Positions 35,432 through 43,463 of a stretch of 64,000 nucleotides of DNA are shown here, one piece after another. The stretch comes from Burkholderia sp. WAC0059. Its GTDB lineage: Bacteria; Pseudomonadota; Gammaproteobacteria; Burkholderiales; Burkholderiaceae. A model generated the notes under the pieces. It saw nothing but the letters and a program-made list of their open reading frames with translations. It was not told the DNA's origin and did not search any database. The translations under genes and the position numbers were made by a program. Positions within the stretch are counted from its first letter, which is position 1; every line of letters begins with the position of its first letter. Location of the stretch: NCBI RefSeq assembly GCF_002870125.1, contig NZ_PNEO01000020.1:1-64000 (forward strand). Reading direction: 5' to 3'.

Positions 35432-35478
35432 CAGATAAGGCCGTGTCTGGGGTGTCAGGGATGTCCGGGATAAATTCG
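35432..35478 (+). repeat. Element repeat copy A
   Basis: Contains GATAAGGCCGTGTCTGGGG followed by TGTCAGGGA and TGTCCGGGA, then TAAATT. Three 9-bp sub-units of the form TGTCNGGGN lie in tandem. It is just left of the first cargo block (35499-36791) and inverted relative to copy B on the other side. Confidence 0.85.
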
Positions 35479-35498
35479 ACATCTCTTCTATAGTTAAT

Positions 35499-36242
35499 TT
35501 ATGCCCGAGGAACCTGAATCACTCGCTGGTAAGCTGGCTTGTGCAGAAAAACACGATCAAATGGCCCGTAATCGATAGTCTCGCCAACCGGCCACTCAAT
35601 GTCTTGATCCTGAGCCGGGTTCCAGAAATCCACGGTGATGACCAGCCAATAGATATCGCATGACCTGTATTCTTTTGCCTTGGCGATCTTGTCAGCGACA
35701 ATTTCCCGCACCCGATTAACCTGAAGCATCGGGACAGAATAGCTTTGCTGAACAAACCAACGGGGTTTAGCCCACTCACCACTGAAATACATGTAATCCA
35801 AGCAGTCGAGATGATCGTATGTAGCTTGTTCAACATGCCCGGGTTCGCCGCGCTGCACATACATCGCAACTTCGGCAAGGCTATGTGCCAAACCTTCTAT
35901 GTCAGTGATCGGGAACTCGGGGTTGAAGCCTATGGCTAGTTCAATGGGCTGGCCACCAGCTTTAGCATGCAGTTCTTGGGCACGAGTGGCGACACCTTCT
36001 CGACGTTTAGCTTGCCTCTGTTCGCTGGCGATATCCTGACCATCAAGAATATAGAGGGTGGTTAGCTCGATCCCCAGTTTCCGATCGCCATGTATCAGCA
36101 CATCGGGTTTATCTGAGCGCTCAATAACACCATACGGCAACGGATAATCCTTCTGGAAGGACTGAAACGCTTGCCATTCCTCTTCTTGCTGCTTCGTCCA
36201 CACCTCTTTCGTCGAGGCACCATCGGTCTGACCGTTGCTCAT
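35499..36242 (-). CDS. Uncharacterised protein, possible PD-(D/E)xK-like nuclease
   Basis: 247 residues, no family recognised with certainty. The segment KPDVLIHGDRKLGIELTTLY (residues ~45-64) has the spacing of a PD-(D/E)xK nuclease core, with Asp47 and Glu59 in place and Thr61 where Lys is usual. A preceding Glu-rich helix (EVWTKQQEEEWQAFQSFQKD) would fit the first core helix. The C-terminal part has CDIYWLVITVDFWNPAQDQ, a strand-rich region. No signal peptide or membrane segment. Cargo gene between repeat copies A and B with a GNAT gene upstream. Nuclease activity is inference. Confidence 0.55.
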   Translation of the reverse strand: MSNGQTDGASTKEVWTKQQEEEWQAFQSFQKDYPLPYGVIERSDKPDVLIHGDRKLGIELTTLYILDGQDIASEQRQAKRREGVATRAQELHAKAGGQPIELAIGFNPEFPITDIEGLAHSLAEVAMYVQRGEPGHVEQATYDHLDCLDYMYFSGEWAKPRWFVQQSYSVPMLQVNRVREIVADKIAKAKEYRSCDIYWLVITVDFWNPAQDQDIEWPVGETIDYGPFDRVFLHKPAYQRVIQVPRA

Positions 36243-36284
36243 TTTTTACCTCGGTTCGTGTAGCTTGGTCGGCCCCGATTCGAA

Positions 36285-36791
36285 TTACCGAAGAACCTTA
36301 TGCATGCGTTCCTCGTCGTAGAACCGATCACCAACTCGCAAAGCGCGAGGTTCCATGCCGACGATAACAAAGCCCTGTGACAGGTAAAGCTCTTTTGCAG
36401 CAGCGTTCTCGGCATTGACGTAGAGCTTCATCTGAATGCAATCCCATTCCTGCCGCGCATGCTCGGTTGCCGCGTTCAATAGCTTCTGAGCAATACCGTT
36501 TCGGCGATACTCTGGATCTACGAATACGCCCCAGATGGTTGCTTGGTGACGAACTTGCACCAAGGACTCACGACGCACCCCGGTTATCCCGACAAGAGTA
36601 TCCAAAGCAAAGGCGCCAAATACGGCCTGCGTTTCTGTAGACACAAGACGATCGGCAAACTCGTCAATCGACAGACTTTCCACCTCCTCAAGCGTGGGCC
36701 ATAGCGAAGTCGGGGACGTTTTAACCGCTAGTAGCCGAATGGTTTTATAACGTTCTGCGTCAGAGGTATCCAGCGGGCGAATCGTGATCAT
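36285..36791 (-). CDS. GNAT-family N-acetyltransferase
   Basis: 168 residues covering a single GNAT domain. The acetyl-CoA loop reads VFVDPEYRRNGIAQKLLNAA (R-x-x-G-x-A), followed by the last conserved strand IQMKLYVNAENAAAKELYLS with the usual N-A-A-K/A-LY pattern. The N-terminus ITIRPLDTSDAERYKTIRLL is typical. Substrate unknown; it could modify a protein, polyamine or drug. It is 42 bp upstream of the nuclease-like gene on the same strand, within the A-B repeat bracket. Confidence 0.88.
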   Translation of the reverse strand: MITIRPLDTSDAERYKTIRLLAVKTSPTSLWPTLEEVESLSIDEFADRLVSTETQAVFGAFALDTLVGITGVRRESLVQVRHQATIWGVFVDPEYRRNGIAQKLLNAATEHARQEWDCIQMKLYVNAENAAAKELYLSQGFVIVGMEPRALRVGDRFYDEERMHKVLR

Positions 36792-36850
36792 TGTTCGGTT
36801 ATGCGGCTCAGATTGTTGGAAACACAGTCGGTTTTACAGGCAATACCTTC

Positions 36851-36931
36851 AATTTATCCCGGACATCCCAGACACCCCGGGCACGGCCTTATCTGACAAG
36901 GATTTCAGCCGTCCGGGATAGGTGTCTGGGG
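36851..36931 (-). repeat. Element repeat copy B (long form)
   Basis: Minus-strand copy: TATCCCGGACATCCCAGAC, CACCCCGGGCACGGCC and TTATCTG, then GTCCGGGATA and GGTGTCTGGG at 36911-36930. The arms TATCCCGGAC/GTCCGGGATA (10 bp) and CCCAGACACC/GGTGTCTGGG (10 bp) are perfect inverted repeats, but in the order a-b...a'-b', so only one stem can form at a time. Confidence 0.85.
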
Positions 36932-36935
36932 AAAC

Positions 36936-37793
36936 TTACTCAGCCACCTCGGACACACGAGGCTGGTATTTAGCAATAAGTTGGCCGAATTTCGCCTTTT
37001 CCTGCTCGTGCAGCTCGGTGATCGCATTCCACAGGAACGGGTAAGCGTCCCATTGTTCCAGCGCCGGACGAAACACATCATTCACGGCGAAGTTCATCAT
37101 CCCGTAGATCCGCCCGTCCACATCGTCATAGACCAGCGTGCTCAACCGCCAGAAGGCAAGAATGCCGGCGAGCACTTTAAGCGACGGAAGATGTTGGCTG
37201 TTATAGAGCCGCAGCATTCGGCTGGCTTTGCCGTCCCCTTCTGGCTCTGCCAACAGGTTGGCAACCACGGCTTCCAGCATGCCAATGCGTGCGTAATGCG
37301 GCTTGCCCGCAAGCAGGCTCTCAACCATATCTGGAAACGCGTCGCAGACGACATCCCATAGGTCGGTTGACGGCTCGCCGAAGGCTGCCCACAGCCTGAT
37401 CCGTTCATCGCCCTCTGTGGGGCCAATGTCGTGCGCAGCTCGCGTGCCAGCCCACACGATATCCACCGGCTTCAGTGTCTTCTCGTTCGGCGACGCCTTG
37501 CCGTCTGCATAGCGATAGAACCGTGGTTCCCCTGCGTCGGCAGGCACAGCGCTGCCAACGAGTGCGTCGAAGTAGGCTGTCGAAATCCTTTCATAAACCA
37601 ATTTTCCGTTCACACGCTCGACACCGGACTTCCGCCGCACGGCCTCAAGCCACACCCTGGCCCGGACTGTAGCAATCGCAGACCTCGGCTTGTCGGTCCC
37701 TTTCTTTGTCTTCCCTGCCGTCTTTTCCACCAAAGTCGTACCCCCCGTTTTGGTGGTCCATTTTATTCGATTATCTGAAAAAATGGCGGACAT
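36936..37793 (-). CDS. Uncharacterised protein of the element
   Basis: 285 residues from the ATG at 37793; a TTG nine bases earlier is possible, and neither start has a strong ribosome site. It begins with a Lys-rich segment (TTKTGGTTLVEKTAGKTKKG), then a mostly helical body with VRARVWLEAVRRKSGVERVN, ALVGSAVPADAGEPRFYRYA, LWAAFGEPSTDLWDVV and LWNAITELHEQEKAKFGQLI. No catalytic motif, membrane segment or signal peptide. It is divergent from the small 66-residue gene and the primase gene, 41 bp away, so a role in replication control or maintenance is possible. I do not recognise the family. Confidence 0.6.
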   Translation of the reverse strand: MSAIFSDNRIKWTTKTGGTTLVEKTAGKTKKGTDKPRSAIATVRARVWLEAVRRKSGVERVNGKLVYERISTAYFDALVGSAVPADAGEPRFYRYADGKASPNEKTLKPVDIVWAGTRAAHDIGPTEGDERIRLWAAFGEPSTDLWDVVCDAFPDMVESLLAGKPHYARIGMLEAVVANLLAEPEGDGKASRMLRLYNSQHLPSLKVLAGILAFWRLSTLVYDDVDGRIYGMMNFAVNDVFRPALEQWDAYPFLWNAITELHEQEKAKFGQLIAKYQPRVSEVAE

Positions 37794-37834
37794 AATGAGC
37801 AATAAGGCTCATTTGTAAATAAGAGGAAAACAAA

Positions 37835-38035
37835 ATGAATCTGAATACCTATGAGATTGAAGCCGAGCGAACGACTGTTCATTCCGGTGTTTATCGTATT
37901 GAGGCAGAAACCGAAGCCTTGGCCAAAGAGTACTTTCTGGCCCGCCTGCCTTGGGAATCGGCGGATCTGTTGATCGAAGAGGATATCGATAGCGAGGAAG
38001 TGGAACTGAAGTCGGTCAAATTCGTCAGCCGTTAA
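37835..38035 (+). CDS. Small acidic protein of the element
   Basis: 66 residues, strongly acidic toward the C-terminus (LLIEEDIDSEEVELKS). AAGAGGAAAAC precedes the ATG. It starts right after the divergent 285-residue gene and lies 37 bp upstream of the primase-helicase in the same direction, so probably co-transcribed. The acidic strand-like pattern could suit a DNA mimic or regulator; no family recognised. Confidence 0.65.
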   Translation: MNLNTYEIEAERTTVHSGVYRIEAETEALAKEYFLARLPWESADLLIEEDIDSEEVELKSVKFVSR

Positions 38036-38072
38036 TCAACAAACCAACCTAATAACTCGAAAAAGGATAAAC

Positions 38073-39530
38073 ATGGAAACTATTCAATTTGAAATGCAAC
38101 CCGCTCAAACCAAGGCGGGTGAACACATCGTCTCGGGGGAACAAATCACCCAAGCCCTGCAACTGATGTCGGCGGCGCCCAAGAAACCGGTCATGGAAGC
38201 CCCTGAAATCCTCTATGCAGAACAGTGCGCGGGCAATCAAGATCTGGCCACCGATGAAGCCTACCTGTATGTCTGGAATGATAGTTACTGGCAGTTGCAG
38301 ACGGACAACGAGGCAAAACGGGATGCCTTGAAATGGCTTCAGTCGAACAATCGTGCCCGTGCCACCGAACAGACTGCCAAGAGCTGCTACAAGACGGCTC
38401 TGCTGCTCACCCAGCAGATGCCGCCCAAACCTGACCGTATTGTCGTCCCGGCCGGCAAGCAGTGGTTCGTGCTGGACGAGTTTGGCTGGTCTGTCGAGTC
38501 CCCGGATCGCAAGGTCGGTATTACCCACGGTATCCGCCTCAATGCTCGTCCGTTCCCTGGCTATTACACCCCGGCACCGGTTCCGCCTGACTCGCTGTTC
38601 GGGCGATACCTGAATACCTCGTTGCCGGATCTGGCTGTGCGGGAACTGGTGCAGGAATACATCGGCTACACCCTGTGCAACATGAATCTGCAATGTGCCC
38701 AACTCTGGATCGGCAACGGCAGTAACGGCAAGTCCGTCATGCTCAACATTGCCCGTGCTTTGCATGAGAAAGCCGTGGCAATGCGGCTGGACAAGCTGGA
38801 TGGCTTTGACCTGACTTCCATCGTCGGGGCCTCGCTTGCCATCTGCGACGAAACGCCGAAGGCGAAGATCAACCAGCAGGCACTGAAAAGCCTGATTTCG
38901 CAGGGGTATATCGACATCAATCCCAAATACAAGGCTGCCTTCAGCTACAAGCCGATTGCCAAGTGGATTATCTGCGGGAACCACATGCCCGCCATCGATG
39001 ACTATTCGGACGGCTGGTGGCGACGATTCCACATCATCAACTGGAATGTGCAGGTCAAGGGCAAGGACATCATTCACGGTCTTGACCAGAAGATTATCCG
39101 TGACGAACTGCACATCGTGCTCGATTGGGCACTGGCAGGTTTGAGCCGTCTGGTTGAACGGGGTGACTTCCAGATTCCCGACTCGGTTGAGCAGGCGAAG
39201 CAGGAAGCCAAGGCAGATTCCAATACGGTCACCAGCTGGATTTGGTCTATGGGTGTGGTGCTGGATGCCGATGCCAAGACGACCAAGAAAGCACTGTATG
39301 AGAGCTATTGCGAGCACTGTGAGCAGAAAGGCTTTCCCGCATGCAATGAGGCCCAGTTCTTCAAGCGCCTGAACGGCGAGATTCCCGGTATCAAGAATGA
39401 GCGGATCATGGTCCGGGAAGGTGGCAAGAAGCACCGTGCCTACTGTGTGAATCTGGCGGTCGGACGGTTTGATGATGAACCCACCCCGCCCCAGTCGGAC
39501 GAACTTGAGGACGATCCCTTCAAGGTTTGA
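38073..39530 (+). CDS. D5/P4-type primase-helicase (SF3 helicase)
   Basis: 485 residues. The C-terminal half is a superfamily 3 helicase: Walker A GNGSNGKS at 214-221, Walker B LAICDE ending at Glu260, motif C KPIAKWIICGNHMPAIDDYS, then WWRRFHIINW. The region before ~200 matches the D5_N domain; a separate catalytic primase half is not evident, so it may be helicase plus loader only. AAGGA precedes the ATG. In P4-like elements such proteins open the origin and drive autonomous replication after excision. It is the probable replication initiator here. Confidence 0.88.
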   Translation: METIQFEMQPAQTKAGEHIVSGEQITQALQLMSAAPKKPVMEAPEILYAEQCAGNQDLATDEAYLYVWNDSYWQLQTDNEAKRDALKWLQSNNRARATEQTAKSCYKTALLLTQQMPPKPDRIVVPAGKQWFVLDEFGWSVESPDRKVGITHGIRLNARPFPGYYTPAPVPPDSLFGRYLNTSLPDLAVRELVQEYIGYTLCNMNLQCAQLWIGNGSNGKSVMLNIARALHEKAVAMRLDKLDGFDLTSIVGASLAICDETPKAKINQQALKSLISQGYIDINPKYKAAFSYKPIAKWIICGNHMPAIDDYSDGWWRRFHIINWNVQVKGKDIIHGLDQKIIRDELHIVLDWALAGLSRLVERGDFQIPDSVEQAKQEAKADSNTVTSWIWSMGVVLDADAKTTKKALYESYCEHCEQKGFPACNEAQFFKRLNGEIPGIKNERIMVREGGKKHRAYCVNLAVGRFDDEPTPPQSDELEDDPFKV

Positions 39531-39608
39531 AGTCGTAGTCTGGATCGTGGTGTAGGTTCACGACCGTCCATTGCAGTAAATAACCCACTTACTTTATAAG
39601 GAATACAT

Positions 39609-39902
39609 ATGAAAAACGAAGAAATTATCTGTCAGGCGATTCTTGAGAAGAAGCTGATCGGCTTCTACTATGACGGGCACCATCGCCATGTTGAACCCCA
39701 CCTTTACGGCATGGCGCATGGCGAACCCCGGTTGCTCGGGTATCAGGTGGAAGGCAAGAGCAACAGTGGAAGCCCCACCAGTTGGCGACAGTTCAAGACG
39801 GACAAGATGGCCTATGTCCGGGTGCTTGACGAGGGCTTCAAGGGTGGTCGGTTGAAGTCGGAACCGGTGAACTGGGATCGTTTTATCGCCATCGTGGACT
39901 AG
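39609..39902 (+). CDS. Small WYL-like domain protein
   Basis: 97 residues. The pattern AILEKKLIGFYYDGHHRHVE, PHLYG, RLLGYQVEG, SWRQFKTDKM and VRVLDEGF resembles a lone WYL domain: alternating strands with a Tyr-rich first strand, Arg near the centre and a final loop before F. There is no HTH. WYL domains sense nucleic-acid or nucleotide ligands in many phage-defence and mobile-element regulators. A ribosome site AAGGA lies upstream. It is 78 bp after the primase-helicase gene. Confidence 0.55.
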   Translation: MKNEEIICQAILEKKLIGFYYDGHHRHVEPHLYGMAHGEPRLLGYQVEGKSNSGSPTSWRQFKTDKMAYVRVLDEGFKGGRLKSEPVNWDRFIAIVD

Positions 39903-40000
39903 CCGACATGAACCCATCGAACGAAGAGCCGCAGCCTGCGGCTCTTTTTATTTGCCCGGACAGAACCGGCACCCGGACGGCGCAAACCCTTGTCGCGTAT

Positions 40001-40038
40001 GACTATGTCTGGGGTGTCCGACGTGTCCGGGGAATTTC
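40001..40038 (+). repeat. Element repeat copy C (divergent)
   Basis: TATGTCTGGGGTGTCCGACG then TGTCCGGGG and AATTTC. It keeps the three 9-bp sub-units but lacks the GATAAGGCCG lead. It lies after the WYL-like gene and runs toward the convergent small membrane gene. Confidence 0.75.
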
Positions 40039-40052
40039 GCATGCGAAAATAC

Positions 40053-40292
40053 TTACCGAGGAATCGGGACGATGCACGCAAGGCTATGCACCGGCAGGCA
40101 ATCCAGGAAGTCAGAAAACTGCGGTTTAGCGGCAATGACGAGGAAACAAGCGACAACCATCCCGACCGCAGCTACGATTTTCCAATTGGGATGCGCGTCA
40201 AACCATTTGCGAACGTAGCGAAGCGCGATGAGCAGAACAACCAGAACCACGAACAAAACAACTGCGATTGCGACGACTCTAGAATCCATCAT
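40053..40292 (-). CDS. Small two-helix membrane protein
   Basis: 79 residues with two clear hydrophobic segments, VVAIAVVLFVVLVVLLIALRYV (residues ~5-26) broken here as one helix, and IVAAVGMVVACFLVIAA (~39-55), separated by a basic loop RKWFDAHPNWK. GGGAAAC precedes the start; the second ATG is also possible. The overlapping plus-strand frame is not protein-like. No family recognised; it might serve in entry exclusion or host membrane interaction, which is a guess. Confidence 0.5.
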   Translation of the reverse strand: MMDSRVVAIAVVLFVVLVVLLIALRYVRKWFDAHPNWKIVAAVGMVVACFLVIAAKPQFSDFLDCLPVHSLACIVPIPR

Positions 40293-40396
40293 GTTTCCCG
40301 TATGAGCTTGGCCTAGACCGATTTCTGATTAATATTGAGACTGCCGATAAAGCTTACATCGTCGTCGGAAAACTTGGAATAACCGTTCGTCGGATT

Positions 40397-40494
40397 GACC
40401 TTGATTTCCTAAAAAAATCCGGTATCTATATAGGAAGCCGAACGACTAGGAATCTAAGCAAGGTCAACATTTAGCATGGCGAACCCATGCTAAA
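40397..40494. other. Candidate oriT region
   Basis: In the ~300-bp gap before mobC: an outer dyad GACCTTG (40397-40403) / CAAGGTC (40459-40465) with inner TTCCT/AGGAA, then a perfect hairpin TTTAGCATGG-CGAAC-CCATGCTAAA (40470-40494). Inverted repeats directly upstream of a mobC-relaxase pair are the usual layout of a transfer origin; a nick site would be expected just 3' of the hairpin, near CGATAGCTCTGGGGTGCC. Nothing else is visible in the gap. Confidence 0.6.
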
Positions 40495-40589
40495 CGATAG
40501 CTCTGGGGTGCCCAGTCCCATAAACAGCACACCAGCGACACAGACGGACAGCAGCTCGGCCCATAACCATAACAACTATAGGAGCCGAT

Positions 40590-41000
40590 ATGGAACAGAT
40601 TCAATTTGATGAGGCAGCAGCCCCATCTCTCAAAAAGCAAGCAGGTCAGTCAGGCGCAGATGGCAACATCTACCGTCGTGACCGTCGTGTCGAGATTCGT
40701 TTCAGCAACGATGAACGAGACCAGCTCTGGCGACAAGCCTTTGACGCAGGCTACGGCAATCTTGCCCAGTATCTTCGGAACACCCTGCTGAATGGCTCTG
40801 CCGTGTCTGCCAGCAAAGACGGGCAAGCATGGTTGCAGACCATCAACCGCATAGGCAACTATGTCGCCGAGATAGCTGGTCGCCTCAATGAAGGACAACA
40901 ACCAGACGATGAAATCCTGCTCGTGCTCATGCAGGTTCAGGAATATGCCGAAGATGTCTGGAAGGCAGTGAAACAGGGGGGAACCACGGAAACAGCATGA
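40590..41000 (+). CDS. MobC-like relaxosome accessory protein
   Basis: 136 residues. The central segment RRVEIRFSNDERDQLWRQAF, then AGYGNLAQYLRNTLLNG is a ribbon-helix-helix-type DNA-binding pattern, followed by INRIGNYVAEIAGRLNEGQQ, the C-terminal signature of MobC proteins. It would bind oriT and help the relaxase open DNA. AGGAGCCGAT precedes the ATG. Its last codons overlap the relaxase start (ATGA), so the two are coupled. Confidence 0.83.
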   Translation: MEQIQFDEAAAPSLKKQAGQSGADGNIYRRDRRVEIRFSNDERDQLWRQAFDAGYGNLAQYLRNTLLNGSAVSASKDGQAWLQTINRIGNYVAEIAGRLNEGQQPDDEILLVLMQVQEYAEDVWKAVKQGGTTETA

Positions 41001-42352
41001 TTGTTCGTGTGTTCAATGCGGGGATTTCGCGTGGCGAGTCCCCCATCAACTACCTACTGAGTGACCGAGATCACACCGGACAGCCGCGCTCCGTTGCCCC
41101 CGAAGTATTGGAAGGCAGCCCCGACCTGACCGTCGCCGTCATCAATAGCATTCAGCGCAAGCATAAGTATGTATCTGGCGCGATTGCTTTCCGCGACAAC
41201 GAGCAGCCCAGCCGTGAACAGATGCGCGAGGTCATCCGGTCATTCAAACAGACAATGTGTCCGGGTCTCGGGCCTGAGCATTTTAATAGCCTGTTTGTCC
41301 TGCACCGGGATAAGGGCAACACCGAGATCCATTTCGTTGTGCCCATGACTGAGATGACCACCGGCAGACGGATGAATATTCATCCACCGGGCCAGCAGAA
41401 CATCCGGCTATACGAGGCTTTCACCCAAGTCACGAATCACCGGCTTGGCTATGCCCAGGTTGTGCCCGATCCGTTGAAACTGGCTCTGAGCAATTTCGAG
41501 CGATACACCCCGGAAGGCAAGACCGACCGTAGCAACAAGCTCTATCTGCACAAACGGCTGACCAAGGCTATCCGTTCCGGTCAAATCGCCAACCGTGACC
41601 AGCTCTGCGATTTCCTTGTCGAACAATACGGGGTTGAGATTACCCGGAAGGGGCAAGACTACCTATCGATGAAATTTCCCGGTGCCCAGAAGGCAAAACG
41701 CTTTCGAGGCCCGCTCTACCGGGCAGATACCGACTATAGGCAATTGGTTCAGTCTGCCCGAGATATGAAGCCTGACCAGCACCTATCGCCTGGTGAATTC
41801 CAGCAGGCAGAGCACGGCTTGCATCAGCTTGTCGAGGCTCGCCGTCAGTTCAATGTGCGTGCCTATCTTTCGCCACGCATGATGCGTTCCGAGCGTGTGC
41901 AGATGAATCGCATTGAGCGGCAAGGCAAGACAGCCCAATCCATAACGAAAACAACAGAGGAGAACAGTATGAAAGAGAAGAAACCAGCCCAAACAGCCGA
42001 CCATCAGCAGAATACGGATTCATCGCCCGGCAAGCATGAGAACAAGTCCGGCGTGATGAAAACGATCAAGATGATGAGAGATCAGGCCGTGATGGGGGAT
42101 CGTGCCAACATGACCAGTGACTTCGGCATCGCCGGGCTCATGGCAAGTCTGTCGGATATCGAGTCCAGCATCAATGCCGCGGTTGCTGAGATGAACAGTG
42201 CGAGAAGCCCCGAGCAGAAAGTCAGTGCCGAGAGAAAAATCATGGCCTTGATGGAACGCAAGCGACGGCTAGAATTGCAGCTTGCCCAAGCCAGACAGCG
42301 GCAACTCAATATGACCAGCGGAACGGTTCGCGTGTCCGGGGACCGCAAGTGA
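40997..42352 (+). CDS. Relaxase / mobilization nuclease
   Basis: 451 residues. The N-terminal ~260 residues form a relaxase domain: FNAGISRGESPINYLL, GPEHFNSLFVLHRDKGNTEI with the following HFVVPMTEM (the His cluster, motif III-like), and TGRRMNIHPPG. The C-terminal third is charged and helical (SDIESSINAAVAEMNSARSP, MALMERKRRLELQLAQARQR), probably coiled coil. The single H-R-D...E-I-H arrangement is a reduced metal site relative to classical MobA. It nicks oriT and pilots the strand through a helper's secretion channel. Confidence 0.82.
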   Translation: MIVRVFNAGISRGESPINYLLSDRDHTGQPRSVAPEVLEGSPDLTVAVINSIQRKHKYVSGAIAFRDNEQPSREQMREVIRSFKQTMCPGLGPEHFNSLFVLHRDKGNTEIHFVVPMTEMTTGRRMNIHPPGQQNIRLYEAFTQVTNHRLGYAQVVPDPLKLALSNFERYTPEGKTDRSNKLYLHKRLTKAIRSGQIANRDQLCDFLVEQYGVEITRKGQDYLSMKFPGAQKAKRFRGPLYRADTDYRQLVQSARDMKPDQHLSPGEFQQAEHGLHQLVEARRQFNVRAYLSPRMMRSERVQMNRIERQGKTAQSITKTTEENSMKEKKPAQTADHQQNTDSSPGKHENKSGVMKTIKMMRDQAVMGDRANMTSDFGIAGLMASLSDIESSINAAVAEMNSARSPEQKVSAERKIMALMERKRRLELQLAQARQRQLNMTSGTVRVSGDRK

Positions 42353-42392
42353 CCGAGGACGATTTTTCATCCCAGCCGGCCGAACCCCTTAT

Positions 42393-42437
42393 CAGATAAG
42401 GCCGTGTCTGGGGTGTCTGGGATGTCCGGGGTAAATT
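42393..42437 (+). repeat. Element repeat copy D
   Basis: GATAAGGCCGTGTCTGGGG, TGTCTGGGA, TGTCCGGGG, TAAATT: almost identical to copy A. It is 41 bp after the relaxase stop and 51 bp before the DUF2971 gene, forming the left bracket of that cargo gene. Confidence 0.88.
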
Positions 42438-42488
42438 GATGCTATCGTCTGGACGTAGCGGAACCGACAATCCGATGAGAGTTCACAG

Positions 42489-43334
42489 ATGACAATCGTA
42501 TACCACTACTGCGATGCGAATGCGTTTGTCTCAATTATCGAATCCGGAAGGCTTCGACTCACGGACGCGAGAAAGACAAATGATCGCCGAGAGCTTGAAT
42601 TCTTCAAAGAGAAGGCGCTAGATTACATCATAAGGCATTCTAAAGATAACCAATCGCTGGAGGATTTCTATTCAGCCCTAGGCTTCCACTTTGACGTTGT
42701 TGAGGATCTGAGTGACTTTCATATTTGCTGTTTCTCAACAGAGCGAGATTCAGTAGGGCAGTGGGTAGCATACGCAGAAAAAGGCACAGGATTTGCAATC
42801 GGCTTTGACATCAATGACCTCCGTAAAACGGTCGGTGCACCGATTCTCAGCGATGGTTATGTAGCCGTGCCATTGGAAAAAACAGATGGCGACTGGCAGT
42901 TCGCGCCCGTAATTTACGGGAACGATCAGAACCTAAAACCGCATCTTGACAAGATTCTGGAATACGGACGCGCGCAGGAAGGGGTTGAAATCGGGACCAC
43001 TCAGTCCGCGCGAGATTACATCAACCGAATGTGCGCCTATCTCAAACATCCGGCTTTCGGTAACGAAAACGAATGGCGCATCATTTACGATGCCACAAGA
43101 CCAGTTCATTTAAAAAAGCTTCTCACGGAAGGCCCTCAACCCGAGATCCGATGGCGCTATGGAAAATACGGACTAACACCCTATTGCGAGACCCCGGACA
43201 TCCTGACTTGTATTCGTGAAGTCGTGATCGGACCCGGTAATCTCGACCGTGAGACGGACTCTTACATCGCTAGATTTTTGAGATCACACGCTGTCGACGC
43301 CAAGCTCATAAAGTCTGAGTGCCCATATCGCTAA
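42489..43334 (+). CDS. DUF2971-family protein
   Basis: 281 residues. The N-terminal IVYHYCDANAFVSIIESGRL, RLTDARKTNDRRELEFF, then the core FHICCFSTERDSVGQWVAYA and KGTGFAIGFD, and late NENEWRII are the diagnostic blocks of DUF2971. The function of this family is not established, as far as I know; it is common on mobile elements. No membrane segment. Lone cargo gene between repeat copies D and E, with its own upstream gap, so an independently acquired block. Confidence 0.8.
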   Translation: MTIVYHYCDANAFVSIIESGRLRLTDARKTNDRRELEFFKEKALDYIIRHSKDNQSLEDFYSALGFHFDVVEDLSDFHICCFSTERDSVGQWVAYAEKGTGFAIGFDINDLRKTVGAPILSDGYVAVPLEKTDGDWQFAPVIYGNDQNLKPHLDKILEYGRAQEGVEIGTTQSARDYINRMCAYLKHPAFGNENEWRIIYDATRPVHLKKLLTEGPQPEIRWRYGKYGLTPYCETPDILTCIREVVIGPGNLDRETDSYIARFLRSHAVDAKLIKSECPYR

Positions 43335-43350
43335 GAGACATAGCGACTTT

Positions 43351-43424
43351 TTACCCGGACATCCCAGACACCCCGGGCACAGCCTTCTCCGACGAGGATT
43401 TTAGCCGTCTGGGATAGATGTCCG
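43351..43424 (-). repeat. Element repeat copy E (hairpin form)
   Basis: Minus-strand copy. CGGACATCCCAGAC (43356-43369) pairs with GTCTGGGATAGATGTCCG (43407-43424) as a nested stem with a bulge, so this copy can fold into one long hairpin. The centre carries CACCCCGGGCACAGCCTTC. It closes the DUF2971 block on the right, inverted to copy D. Confidence 0.85.
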
Positions 43425-43463
43425 ACACGGGACGGCAGTCGCCCCCGGACACAAAGACAGAAC

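Noticed and set aside
38049-39434. 461-residue minus-strand frame opposite the primase-helicase
   Set aside because: The plus-strand protein has Walker A/B and the ribosome site; the minus-strand frame has none of these and no family features.
35432-43424. Dispersed repeats as integron attC sites
   Set aside because: No R''/L''/L'/R' core (RYYYAAC/GTTRRRY) and no IntI-type integrase; the integrase present targets a tRNA.
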